Below, piece after piece: positions 1 to 7,790 of a stretch of DNA of 55,856 bases. The DNA is from Leptospira perdikensis (GTDB lineage: Bacteria; Spirochaetota; Leptospiria; Leptospirales; Leptospiraceae): contig NZ_RQGA01000021.1 of NCBI RefSeq assembly GCF_004769575.1, forward strand, positions 1-55,856. Reading direction: 5' to 3'. The notes beneath the pieces are model-generated. The model did no database searches, had not been told where the DNA came from, and saw only the letters and a list, made by a program, of their open reading frames with translations. The position numbers were made by a program, and so were the translations under genes. Positions within the stretch are counted from its first letter, which is position 1. Each line of letters starts with the position of its first letter.

Positions 1-20
1 AAGGTACGCCGGCGTACTTT
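1..20. promoter_or_regulatory. parS: parS-like centromere site 1, between parA and parB
   Basis: The 14-bp perfect palindrome GTACGCCGGCGTAC lies at 4-17. It is the centre of a 20-bp sequence whose reverse complement is identical to the second site at 818-837. On the closed circle it lies in the 27-bp gap between the parA stop codon and the parB start, and it overlaps the parA stop by two bases. Position, perfect dyad symmetry and duplication around parA fit a ParB-binding centromere. The assignment is inferred from context. Confidence 0.75.
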
Positions 21-750
21 ATTTTAGTTTCTCCGCTAAGATTTCGAAAGCTTTCCAGGGGACACTTCCTTCTTGTAGAGGTTTTCCGGTTTCAGTTCGG
101 TCCCGAATACTGTCGTTTTTTGGGATTGGTTCTAAAATTTTTAGAGTTTTTATGGTGTTTAACTTTTCTAAAAGATCCATTTGTTTTTGCGAAGTCCCCC
201 ACTGAGAGGGGAGGATTAATACTGATTTTTTCTTGGATTGTTCGTCGAACCTTTCTGCTTCATCAACTTTTTTGAGAACTTGTGCAACGGTTCGGACTGC
301 CCATTTGGATGGTGTGACCGGAACAAGAATAACAGATGCCGGTAGGTAGGATGCTATGTTTTCAGAAGACCCTGATCCTGGGGTGTCAATAATTACATAG
401 TCGTATTTGGCTTTGAGCAGGATATTTTTTAACCGAGGAATCATTGAAAAATCTTTTGAGGCTAAATAACTTAAATCGGAAAGTTCGATGATGGAAGGTA
501 ACACGTCGATATTGTTCGATGGTTTTACTGATTCGCTAAGTGTAGTTTCTGCATTAAGGACAGAAAGGGTATTCCCGGAATCAAAAAATTCCACAGGTTC
601 TTCTGGGAAAAAAAAGTCAGAGAGGTCCGCTTGTGGGTCCATGTCTATTGCGAGAGTGGACCCTCTTTTGGATAGTGCTAGGGCCAAATGGATGGCTGTT
701 GTAGATTTGGAAGTTCCGCCTTTGATATTGGCAACTGTGATGATCTTCAT
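19..750 (-). CDS. parA: ParA-type partition ATPase
   Basis: This 243-residue protein is a Walker-type chromosome/plasmid partition ATPase. It has the deviant Walker A motif KGGTSKST at residues 10-17, the A' motif DMDPQAD at 36-42 and Walker B VIIDTPG at 119-125. It starts directly with the P-loop region and has no N-terminal HTH, as in short ParA (Soj-like) proteins. With parB, reached across the contig junction, it forms a parAB operon. The two parS-like palindromes bracket the gene: one upstream in its promoter region, one between it and parB. I see no strong Shine-Dalgarno before the ATG. It should segregate this replicon by moving ParB-parS complexes over the nucleoid. Confidence 0.95.
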   Translation of the reverse strand: MKIITVANIKGGTSKSTTAIHLALALSKRGSTLAIDMDPQADLSDFFFPEEPVEFFDSGNTLSVLNAETTLSESVKPSNNIDVLPSIIELSDLSYLASKDFSMIPRLKNILLKAKYDYVIIDTPGSGSSENIASYLPASVILVPVTPSKWAVRTVAQVLKKVDEAERFDEQSKKKSVLILPSQWGTSQKQMDLLEKLNTIKTLKILEPIPKNDSIRDRTETGKPLQEGSVPWKAFEILAEKLK

Positions 751-817
751 TGCAAAGTGAGTTTGTGATTGGTAGTTTTGTGTGCAATGAAAAATCTAAA
801 ATTAGGATTATTTTTAA

Positions 818-837
818 AAAGTACGCCGGCGTACCTT
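818..837. promoter_or_regulatory. parS: parS-like centromere site 2, upstream of parA
   Basis: AAAGTACGCCGGCGTACCTT is the exact reverse complement of the 20-bp site at 1-20. It contains the same GTACGCCGGCGTAC palindrome (821-834). It lies about 70 bp upstream of the parA start codon, where bound ParB could also repress parA transcription. I found no further copies besides the one in the terminal overlap. Confidence 0.75.
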
Positions 838-925
838 GGGTTGGGTAAAAAATTCAAAGAATTCATTTTCTTTTTGGGATACAAGTTGTGTTTGGTAGAG
901 AGAGTTTCTTTGCGCAAAGGATCGA

Positions 926-968
926 AGCGGAAATCCTTTCTCGTAGGGAAAGATTGCAGCGGAGAGCC
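926..968 (+). repeat. Dispersed palindromic intergenic repeat, copy A
   Basis: This copy of an approximately 43-bp element runs from AGCGGAAATCCTTTC to GCAGCGGAGAGCC. Related copies lie at 18020-18062 (minus) and 30355-30398 (plus). The inner part can fold, with TTTC and GAAA pairing around a short variable loop and flanking AATC/GATT pairing. It sits in the non-coding stretch between parS site 2 and the rep1 promoter. Apart from parS, this repeat and the rep1 control region, I see nothing in 751-1537 that looks like a gene. Confidence 0.6.
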
Positions 969-1287
969 TGGTCGTTTGCAAAAGGGATTATGGTCTGAGT
1001 TAAGATTCGATGCGCCCAAAAATGGTTTCATATTTATTTTTCTTTAGGATAAAAAATTCTTGTACTATTTCTTCAGATTGTTAGATTGTTCGTAACCCCT
1101 TTAACCGGGTGATGTAAACTCTCTGGATTGTGTGGAAGCAGTTCAGAGAGACTTTCCTTCCTTCTCTGGTTTTGAAATCCCCCTACTCACTTGTGAAATT
1201 TTCCCTTAACTCTAATTCAATCTGTAGGGAGCCCCTGGCCTTCCTTTTCTGCTTGGGATAGGCGTTAGAATTATGTCACATTAAAAC

Positions 1288-1316
1288 TTGACAGAAAATA
1301 GAATCCGATGTTTGTA
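1288..1316 (+). promoter_or_regulatory. Candidate promoter of the left rep-like gene
   Basis: TTGACA at 1288-1293 is a consensus -35 box. It is followed at 17-bp spacing by a weak -10 candidate (TTTGTA, 1311-1316). The sequence just upstream, AATTATGTCACATT, is nearly matched upstream of the right rep-like gene (AATTATGTCTCATT before TTGACG). This supports a conserved control region. The -10 assignment is weak. Confidence 0.5.
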
Positions 1317-1349
1317 GAGATAGGGTAGGGGAGGTGTCTCTATACCCGA

Positions 1350-1434
1350 AAGCGGTCTTCCACAATTTATACCGCTTCTATACATCACCTGGAATTCAAA
1401 AGAATTCCAACCAAGGACGTTCGAAAGAACTTCC
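1350..1434 (+). promoter_or_regulatory. Three-hairpin leader upstream of the left rep-like gene
   Basis: There are three successive inverted repeats. The first is AAGCGGT (1350-1356) with ACCGCTT (1371-1377). The second is GGAATTC-AAAA-GAATTCC (1391-1408), a perfect 7-bp stem. The third is GGACGTTC-GAAA-GAACTTCC (1415-1434), with one mismatch and a GNRA-type loop. A 24-bp block containing the third (1413-1436) is repeated exactly in inverse orientation at 54506-54529, upstream of the paralogous gene. The block CCGAAGGTTTGT (1453-1464) is shared as well. Placement in the leader suggests control of Rep expression or copy number. Binding sites for the Rep protein are the alternative. Confidence 0.55.
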
Positions 1435-1537
1435 AAGTTGATAATAACGGCGCCGAAGGTTTGTCTTCTCGTTGTTAGCAGTCCAAGAAAAAATCTCTTC
1501 TTGGATGCCGGAGGTTTGTGTTGGCCAAGGGGAGTTT

Positions 1538-2098
1538 ATGAGTGAGTCTAAAAGAATGGGTGTATGGGTTGCCCAATGGATGGAAGATTTGGGGTTAACG
1601 CCGAATCAGATAAGGCTGTATGCGGAGATCGTTTCCTTAAATGCAAAAGGAGGATGTTTTGCTTCCAATGAATACTTGGGTGGTGTTTTGCGATTGAAAC
1701 GGGATACTGTGTCTCGGTTGGTATCACAATTAAAGAAAAAAGGACTTTTGAAACAAACTGGGTTTGATGGAAGAAAACGGTATCTAGTTCCTTTGGTTTT
1801 GGACGGTGAGTCTGCATTGGATTCTCATACCAAAAAGAGAGAACCTTCTTGTTTGAAAATCGAAAGCTCGGTGGGATTTGAATCCAGGTCTGAATCTGCT
1901 CGGAATACGAAGCCTTCTCTTAAATACGAAGTACATTCTAGTATACAGAATAGCGATGATTGGAAAGCTTTTTTGGCTTGGACTGAAAAGCGGCTTTCTT
2001 TTTCTACGAGTTTTGCTTTGTCCAAATTACGAGGGCCTGAGGTGCTCACGGGACTCCCCCTCTCCTATTGGGAACGATTTAAGGCGAACCCAAGATAA
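1538..2098 (+). CDS. HTH replication-initiator-like protein (left paralog)
   Basis: This is a protein of about 186 residues whose N-terminal 80 residues form a winged-helix/HTH_36-like domain. The pattern LYAEIVSL..KGGCFASN..(L/F)G is followed by a recognition helix in DTVSRLVSQLKKKGLL and the turn TGFDGRKR. About two thirds of the residues in this domain match the protein at 53722-54351 (hand count 52 of 79). The C-terminal ends also correspond (W..F..W.E..LS.ST). I chose the ATG at 1538 because AGGGGAG precedes it at good spacing; an in-frame upstream start at 1472 lacks this. Small HTH proteins beside parAB act as replication initiators in Leptospira plasmids. No catalytic motif is visible, so a regulatory role is possible. 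Confidence 0.75.
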   Translation: MSESKRMGVWVAQWMEDLGLTPNQIRLYAEIVSLNAKGGCFASNEYLGGVLRLKRDTVSRLVSQLKKKGLLKQTGFDGRKRYLVPLVLDGESALDSHTKKREPSCLKIESSVGFESRSESARNTKPSLKYEVHSSIQNSDDWKAFLAWTEKRLSFSTSFALSKLRGPEVLTGLPLSYWERFKANPR

Positions 2099-2155
2099 GA
2101 TTGGCCCTTGGGTATTTTGTCCGGTTTTTCGGATAGACCATGAAGAGTCAGAGTT

Positions 2156-2602
2156 TCATTTAATTTGAGTTAGGTCTTGTCTGAATTGTTTTCTCCCACC
2201 CGGATATTCGATGGTATAGATACATTGGCAAGATTCCCAGGCGGGGCTTGTGAAAAAGTAACTACCTTCTTCTGTTTGGCAAAACTCTTGTTTGGGTTTG
2301 ATTTTGTGGGAGGCAATGAGCCTACTTAAATCTTTTGTTTCCACTTCGTCCAGTTCCACGGATTCTTGTTCTAAGAGGATGGCGGTTAGTTTCGGGGATG
2401 TAGAAAGAAGGTTTGTTGCATTCACACAAGTGCTTTTTCTCATAGCAAGGCTTCCCGATTCGATCGCTTGTTGGCTTGCTTTTGCGGAAACAGCAGCAAA
2501 AAACAACTCGGTTCCGTCTTTTGTTTTCCATTCTGATTTCCAAGGCATATAACTTTGGCAGGTGAGGAGAACTAGGACGATACAAAGAGGTGAATATTTC
2601 AT
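2156..2602 (-). CDS. Predicted lipoprotein, unknown function
   Basis: This 148-residue protein begins with a lipoprotein signal peptide: Lys2, a hydrophobic core, and a lipobox ending VLLTC with Cys15. It should be a small membrane-anchored, periplasm- or surface-exposed lipoprotein. The mature part has an Ala/Ser-rich helical stretch and several cysteines (CVNAT, FCQTEE, WESCQC), which could form disulfides. I recognise no family. AGGA precedes the ATG. It is convergent with the left rep-like gene and divergent from the hydrolase at 2718, so it is probably monocistronic. Confidence 0.75.
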   Translation of the reverse strand: MKYSPLCIVLVLLTCQSYMPWKSEWKTKDGTELFFAAVSAKASQQAIESGSLAMRKSTCVNATNLLSTSPKLTAILLEQESVELDEVETKDLSRLIASHKIKPKQEFCQTEEGSYFFTSPAWESCQCIYTIEYPGGRKQFRQDLTQIK

Positions 2603-2717
2603 GAGAGAATCCTAACTCGAATCTAAACTTTGTCAATGGAAACCTACCTTCTTCAGTCCTATCCAGGATATTTTATTGAAACTATTCCCAATCGAATCAA
2701 AGTTGGGAGGATCTGCT

Positions 2718-3683
2718 ATGAGCCTTTTTAAGCCACTTCCCATTTTCTCCGGTGCCATGGTTCAATCATTTATGGCTTCCTTCAAATCTAAGTCGGATAA
2801 ACGTTACGGTCATTCGGTTGCAGGTAAATGGAGATCGGTAAAAACAAAAGACGGGACCACTTTACTTGCCAAGATTCATGATGTGGTAAACCCGAAAGGA
2901 CTCGTGGTCCTCGTTCATGGATGGGAAGGTAGCATTCATTCTAGTTATATCATTCGAACCGCGAAATATTTTCTGCAAAAAGGGTTCTCTGTTTATCGGT
3001 TGAACCTACGAGATCATGGGGACACCCATCATTTGAATGAGGGAATCTTTAACGGTAGTTTGCTTCCTGAAACCTATGAAGCTGTGAGAGAACTCGTTAA
3101 ATCTTCCGATTCCAAGGGGCCTGTGTATTTGGCTGGATTTTCTTTGGGTGGAAATTTTGTTTTGCGGATGGCAGGGAGGCATTCCCTTTCCAAAGCCGCT
3201 GACCAAATACCAAGATTAAAACATTGTTTTGCTTTTAGTCCGGCACTTGATCCGAAAAGGGCTACAATCAAAATGGATGAACATCCGTTTTTACGGAAAT
3301 ATTTCTTAAATTCATGGAAGTCTTCGTTGGTCAAAAAAGCAAATTTATTCCCTCATTTGTATTCTTTCCATGATTTGGATGATTACCAATCGGTAATGGA
3401 TTTAACAGAGAAGATGGTGAAAGAATTTTCACATTTTTCTTCTGTGGATGAGTATTTTGATTCTTATACTTTGAATGAGTTGTTTTTTAAATCGGTTCGC
3501 ATCCCAACAACCATTCTTACTTCTATGGATGACCCCGTGATTCCTTGGAAAGAATTTGCAGAGATCCCACCTTCTTCTTACTTAGAGGTTGTGATTGAGT
3601 CGAAAGGTGGTCACTGTGGGTTCATTGAAGATTGGAATCGTTCTTCTTATTATTGGAAATTGATGGAAAAAAAGATGGGTTGA
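2718..3683 (+). CDS. Alpha/beta hydrolase, YheT-like
   Basis: This protein of about 321 residues has the alpha/beta-hydrolase order of motifs: an oxyanion-region VLVHGWEGS, the nucleophile elbow AGFSLGGN, an acid candidate in SMDDPVIPW, and the catalytic histidine in GGHCGF near the C-terminus. The layout fits the YheT/EMB8 family of predicted esterases. The natural substrate is unknown. The ATG at 2718 has GGGAGG 7 bp upstream; an in-frame ATG at 2676 has no ribosome site. The 3' end overlaps the convergent opgH gene by 62 bp. There is no signal peptide, so it is probably cytoplasmic. Confidence 0.85.
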   Translation: MSLFKPLPIFSGAMVQSFMASFKSKSDKRYGHSVAGKWRSVKTKDGTTLLAKIHDVVNPKGLVVLVHGWEGSIHSSYIIRTAKYFLQKGFSVYRLNLRDHGDTHHLNEGIFNGSLLPETYEAVRELVKSSDSKGPVYLAGFSLGGNFVLRMAGRHSLSKAADQIPRLKHCFAFSPALDPKRATIKMDEHPFLRKYFLNSWKSSLVKKANLFPHLYSFHDLDDYQSVMDLTEKMVKEFSHFSSVDEYFDSYTLNELFFKSVRIPTTILTSMDDPVIPWKEFAEIPPSSYLEVVIESKGGHCGFIEDWNRSSYYWKLMEKKMG

Positions 3684-5703
3684 TTTCTCCCCAAATGGTT
3701 TTCCAATAACCTGCCCAATTTTCTTTTTTCGAAGTCCAAAATTTCGTATAAAATGAATCCAATAACTCCCTGTTAGATAAAATTTTTAAAAGAGACTTTG
3801 TTTCTAAACCACCAGGGCCTTCTGTGAGTAAGATGTTTAAGTCTTTTTCGGAAGATTGTGGGAGTTTGGATCGATAGAGTTTATTTCCTTGGAGTTGTTT
3901 GTGTTTGCCTTGGAATAGAGGGTGAACCAGGGCAAAAAAGAATTCTCGACCTTCCAGATAACTGTTCTTATGCGAAGTGAGTTCTTCTTCAAACCTCTGA
4001 ATTAGGTTTGTATTTGGTTCCCAAAAAGAAGTGTTGAAGGCTTTGTTTAGAATTTTTTGTTCTTTTTCCGTAAATACTACGAGAGGGATCGCTAAAATCC
4101 AACCAAGCCAAATGGGCATTGTCAGAATAAATAACATCGTCGAGTGCGTATAACTAATATAAGCACAGGAGAATCCTAAAATGGTCACACCAAAAAAAGA
4201 GGAAAGTATATAAGGGAGATTGTATCCAGAATCGGCATCCCTGTTTTGTGGACCCCAGGTGATCCGTTTATTGAGTAAAATGGAAAACACAAAAATGCTG
4301 TGGTAGATCATGTAGATGGGGGCAATCAAGATTGAAAATGTGGTCTCCAAAAGAAAACCTGGGAATTTCTTTAAAACTTGGATTAAGGGAAGGCTTATAA
4401 AACTAAGGACCCTTGGTAGAAATAGTAACACAAGGGAAAGGTATAATAGTTTTAAGTAAAGTGGGTCGTAAATTTGCGATTTGAAAAATTCATATTCCTC
4501 AGGTAACATGGAGTAGTTCAAATATTTGTTATCTTCCAGATAATTCCATAAACTCAAGACGATATAACACATCCAAATGGGTGAATTGAGATAGGATAGG
4601 ATTCCGTTTAGAATGTGGATCCTGTTGATAAAGGGAATTTTTTTCCCAAATAAAAACCAAAAATGTTGTAGGTTCCCTTGGCACCAACGTTGGTCACGTT
4701 TGAGCGCATCAATAATGTTAGGTGGGTTTTCTTCGTAACTTCCATCAAGTTCGTAGGCGCTTAAAACTTCATATCCTGCTTTTCGCATGAGAGCGGCTTC
4801 CACTGTATCGTGACTCAAAATTTTCCCGCCAAGTCCCCCGTATTCGGGAAGGTGGGGAAGGGCACAATGTTCCATGAAGGGTTTGACCCTAAGGATTGCA
4901 TTGTGTCCCCAGTAACCAGAGGAGTTGATTTGCCAGAAACTTGCTCCTTTTAGGAAAAAAGGGCTAAATAAATAGGATGAAAATTCTGTTAACTTTTGGA
5001 AGAGGGTAGTGGAACGAAATATGCGAGTGCTGGATTGGATGATTCCAGCATTGGGATTTTTTTCCATATTAGCAATTAATTGGAGAATGAGTTCACCTGA
5101 CACAAGGCTATCAGCATCAAGTATAATCATATATTTATATTTTTTCCCCCACCTTCTACAAAAGTCGGCGATATTCCCACTTTTGCCGTTTAGATTACTT
5201 TTTCTTCTTCGGTAGTGGAAGTTATGGAAGTTTTCTGTCGACTCACATAATTCTATGTAGGCGGCTTCTTCTTTGATCCATTTTTCTGGTGTTCTTGTGT
5301 CACTTAAAATGAAAAAATCAAGTTGGGGTAGTTTGTGAATTTTATTTGCGGATTCAAAAATAACTTTGATACGAGAAAAGATTGAAATTTCATTTTCTTC
5401 GTATACAGGCATAACAATCGCAACAGGTATAGATGCCATTAAAGACATGTCTAATTCTGTTTCTGGAATTCGTTTTGCTTTAAGAAGGGAGTCGGCATCC
5501 TTTTTTAGAGAAAGTATAAATCCGAAAAAAGCAGTGCTTGCACCATAAGACAACATTGGCAAAAGGAAAATCAGTGTTATGAATTGGTAGTATTCGGTGA
5601 TTTCAATTCCTTGAAAGGAAATGATTTCGATAAACAAACTAAAACCCCAAATAACAGGAGTGATGAAAGTGATAAAGAATAAACTACGATGAATATGGAT
5701 CAT
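3622..5703 (-). CDS. opgH: Glucan biosynthesis glucosyltransferase OpgH (catalytic part)
   Basis: This 693-residue inner-membrane GT2 family glucosyltransferase should polymerise the backbone of osmoregulated periplasmic glucans from UDP-glucose. It contains the OpgH signature YRRRKSNLNGKSGNIADF (165-182), DAD (196-198), HDTVEA (298-303) and RDQRWCQGN (336-344), the processive D,D,D,Q-x-x-R-W set. Several membrane segments flank the domain. Compared with E. coli OpgH (about 850 residues) it lacks the N-terminal cytoplasmic region. That region appears to be encoded by the gene directly upstream, whose TGA overlaps this ATG (ATGA). It is the third gene of the opgG - small gene - opgH operon. 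Confidence 0.92.
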   Translation of the reverse strand: MIHIHRSLFFITFITPVIWGFSLFIEIISFQGIEITEYYQFITLIFLLPMLSYGASTAFFGFILSLKKDADSLLKAKRIPETELDMSLMASIPVAIVMPVYEENEISIFSRIKVIFESANKIHKLPQLDFFILSDTRTPEKWIKEEAAYIELCESTENFHNFHYRRRKSNLNGKSGNIADFCRRWGKKYKYMIILDADSLVSGELILQLIANMEKNPNAGIIQSSTRIFRSTTLFQKLTEFSSYLFSPFFLKGASFWQINSSGYWGHNAILRVKPFMEHCALPHLPEYGGLGGKILSHDTVEAALMRKAGYEVLSAYELDGSYEENPPNIIDALKRDQRWCQGNLQHFWFLFGKKIPFINRIHILNGILSYLNSPIWMCYIVLSLWNYLEDNKYLNYSMLPEEYEFFKSQIYDPLYLKLLYLSLVLLFLPRVLSFISLPLIQVLKKFPGFLLETTFSILIAPIYMIYHSIFVFSILLNKRITWGPQNRDADSGYNLPYILSSFFGVTILGFSCAYISYTHSTMLFILTMPIWLGWILAIPLVVFTEKEQKILNKAFNTSFWEPNTNLIQRFEEELTSHKNSYLEGREFFFALVHPLFQGKHKQLQGNKLYRSKLPQSSEKDLNILLTEGPGGLETKSLLKILSNRELLDSFYTKFWTSKKENWAGYWKTIWGEINPSFFPSISNNKKNDSNLQ

Positions 5704-6089
5704 AACAACCTAAATATAATGATGTAATAGAGGAAACTCCAGAGAAAAATGGAGACAATGATGAAAACTGGCTTTAATGATCCAACGATGGATTGTTTAG
5801 TTTTTTTTGGATCTCGTTTCCATTCAGCAGACTGTGGAATCATCGATCCAAACTGCCAAGAGCGATCGGGTAGGGGTAGGGATTCGGTTAGGTTTAATTG
5901 ATTCGTTCGTAAATGGTTTAACCAAAGTTTCCAGTCGGATTCAAATACTAAACTCAAATCTGTGTTGTTGAAAAATCCACTGAGTAATTCTGCAATTTTA
6001 TATTCGTTATGGATTCCACTTAAAATTAAATAGGAACGAATTCGTTCACTAAATTCGTTTAGGTATATGGTATTATTTGGATAGTCCAT
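5700..6089 (-). CDS. Separate OpgH N-terminal-like protein
   Basis: This 129-residue protein consists of a soluble N-terminal part and one C-terminal membrane segment (about 106-128). The stretch around SMIPQSAEWKRDP resembles the region before the first membrane helix of E. coli OpgH (SMFPDPWRTNP), and the gene sits exactly where that part of opgH would be. It overlaps opgG by 17 bp upstream and opgH by ATGA downstream, so all three are translationally coupled. I infer a split OpgH in which the cytoplasmic N-terminal module is a separate subunit. In E. coli this region links OpgH to FtsZ; whether that applies here is unknown. Confidence 0.7.
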   Translation of the reverse strand: MDYPNNTIYLNEFSERIRSYLILSGIHNEYKIAELLSGFFNNTDLSLVFESDWKLWLNHLRTNQLNLTESLPLPDRSWQFGSMIPQSAEWKRDPKKTKQSIVGSLKPVFIIVSIFLWSFLYYIIIFRLL

Positions 6090-7647
6090 CTCGATAAATC
6101 CATGTTTCAGTAATTCTTTGGTTTTCTTGTTTAAGGAAAACGTTCCAATCGGATTCCCCTTCTGCGCTAGGATACCAGATTTGAAGACGCCATTGGTCTA
6201 GTTCTGATATTTTTTCGATTTTGTATCGAATCAGTTCGGGAGGGATTTCACTGTTTTTTATGACAGCAGTTAAAATTGTTTTTTTGTCCAAAGATTTTAA
6301 GTAATCACCAGTGAAGTACAGTGTGAATACTTTTTCTTTTGGAAAAACCGGATCAACTCCTCTATAAAATGCAGATGCTTTTCCGAGAGTATGGTGTTTG
6401 GGTGATCGTTCTGTATAATGTAAGGTGTATTGAAACTCATGGCCTTCATTTAAGTTGGGTGGGATTGCAGGTTCCCAAAAGGTTGTGACATTGTCATCGG
6501 AATCTAAGTTAGTTGTAAATTCCAATAGATACAAACTTCCCTTCCCCCAGTTTCCCTTTGGCTCTACCCAAACACTAGGTCTTAGGTGGTATTGGAGTTT
6601 TTCGTCTTGGTAACTTTTGAATTTTCTATCTCTTTGGATGAGACCATATCCAGAAGGTGAGTCCAATGGAATTCTTGTTAGTTGGGTTTTTTTGGGATTG
6701 ATGAGAGGCCTCCATTCCCAGTCGCCCGTGTTGGTTTGAATGAGTAGACCATCTGAGTCATGTACTTCCGGATGGATGTTCCCGAGAATTGGGTTATCGG
6801 ATTCACCATACAAATACATGGAAGTAATGGGTGCAAATCCAAGGCGTTTGATTTTTTTACGTAGATAGATTTTGACTCTTACATCAATGGTTGTGGTCTC
6901 TCCTGGTTTGACGACGAATTCATAAGAGCCAACCACGGACTCACTATTCATAATGGCATAGATAGTAATGGACGTATCCGTCTTTTGGGGTCGTTTGATA
7001 TAGAAACTTTCAAAAATAGGGAATTCTTCTTTGTCTTTGGGCCCTGTGTTGATGGCAAGACCTCTACCGGATAATCCGTACACTTGATCTTTGGAAATGG
7101 CTCGAAAATAAGAGGCTCCTTGAAAAACTAAAAATTCTTCTAATGCTTCTTTTTGATTGATGGGGTAGTGGACCCGAAAGCCAGTATAATGGAGTTTTTG
7201 AGTTAGTTCGGCAAAGTCGTCTGTGAGAGGTAAGTCGCCAAAGTTAAAACGAGATGCATCATAGGGAATTTCTACTGGTTTTTCATTGATCACTTCATAG
7301 ATATGAATTCCGTTGCTGTAGATATGACCTGGATGGAAAAAATGCAATTGATAAGGAAGGGCAAGATTTTTCCAAATAGCTACATCCGGTTTGTATTCAA
7401 TTTGTCTATAGTCGTTGTAACTAATTCCATCAAGTCCTGGGATTTTGAATTCAGGAGTAGGGCTGAATTTTGACTTTAATTTTTGTTTTGCTATGGCATC
7501 GGCAGTATGAAAATCGAAAACTTCGGTGGGAGTGGTGATTGCCATCAAAGTGGCGATTTTACTTAACGTCAGATCGTTTTTTCGAATGATGATTACGACA
7601 CACAATACCAAGGCAATGAGAGCAAGATATATGTTCAGTTTCTTCAT
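6073..7647 (-). CDS. opgG: Periplasmic glucan biosynthesis protein OpgG/OpgD family
   Basis: This 524-residue protein has an N-terminal hydrophobic segment (about residues 5-21) for export or anchoring. The MdoG domain follows, recognisable by DYRQIEYKPDVAIW, YQLHFFHPGHIY, FLVFQGASYFRA and YGLSGRGLAI. OpgG/OpgD proteins act in the periplasm on the beta-1,2-linked glucan made by OpgH, and members of the family have been shown to be glucan-cleaving glycosidases. It is the first gene of the opg operon and is divergent from the lipoprotein gene at 7791. No strong ribosome site is visible before the ATG. Confidence 0.92.
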   Translation of the reverse strand: MKKLNIYLALIALVLCVVIIIRKNDLTLSKIATLMAITTPTEVFDFHTADAIAKQKLKSKFSPTPEFKIPGLDGISYNDYRQIEYKPDVAIWKNLALPYQLHFFHPGHIYSNGIHIYEVINEKPVEIPYDASRFNFGDLPLTDDFAELTQKLHYTGFRVHYPINQKEALEEFLVFQGASYFRAISKDQVYGLSGRGLAINTGPKDKEEFPIFESFYIKRPQKTDTSITIYAIMNSESVVGSYEFVVKPGETTTIDVRVKIYLRKKIKRLGFAPITSMYLYGESDNPILGNIHPEVHDSDGLLIQTNTGDWEWRPLINPKKTQLTRIPLDSPSGYGLIQRDRKFKSYQDEKLQYHLRPSVWVEPKGNWGKGSLYLLEFTTNLDSDDNVTTFWEPAIPPNLNEGHEFQYTLHYTERSPKHHTLGKASAFYRGVDPVFPKEKVFTLYFTGDYLKSLDKKTILTAVIKNSEIPPELIRYKIEKISELDQWRLQIWYPSAEGESDWNVFLKQENQRITETWIYRDGLSK

Positions 7648-7790
7648 AGGTGTAATGATTCATACTCAATCCATATGGTCACCTAAATATTCTGATGTAG
7701 CATTTTTGCCTCACTAAACATGGATTAAGCAAGAGTTTCTATTTTTTCTATTGCATATTTCGATCACTTTTGTACCATTCCCCTCATCTT

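Noticed and set aside
1..75. Terminal identity considered as a genuine direct terminal repeat of a linear phage-plasmid
   Set aside because: Joining the ends gives an intact parA-parS-parB operon and there are no phage genes. A circular assembly overlap explains it better.
747..1047. Open frames of about 92-94 codons on both strands across the parS-rep1 gap
   Set aside because: They overlap each other on opposite strands and run through parS site 2 and repeat copy A. They resemble no family, so the stretch is better explained as non-coding control sequence.
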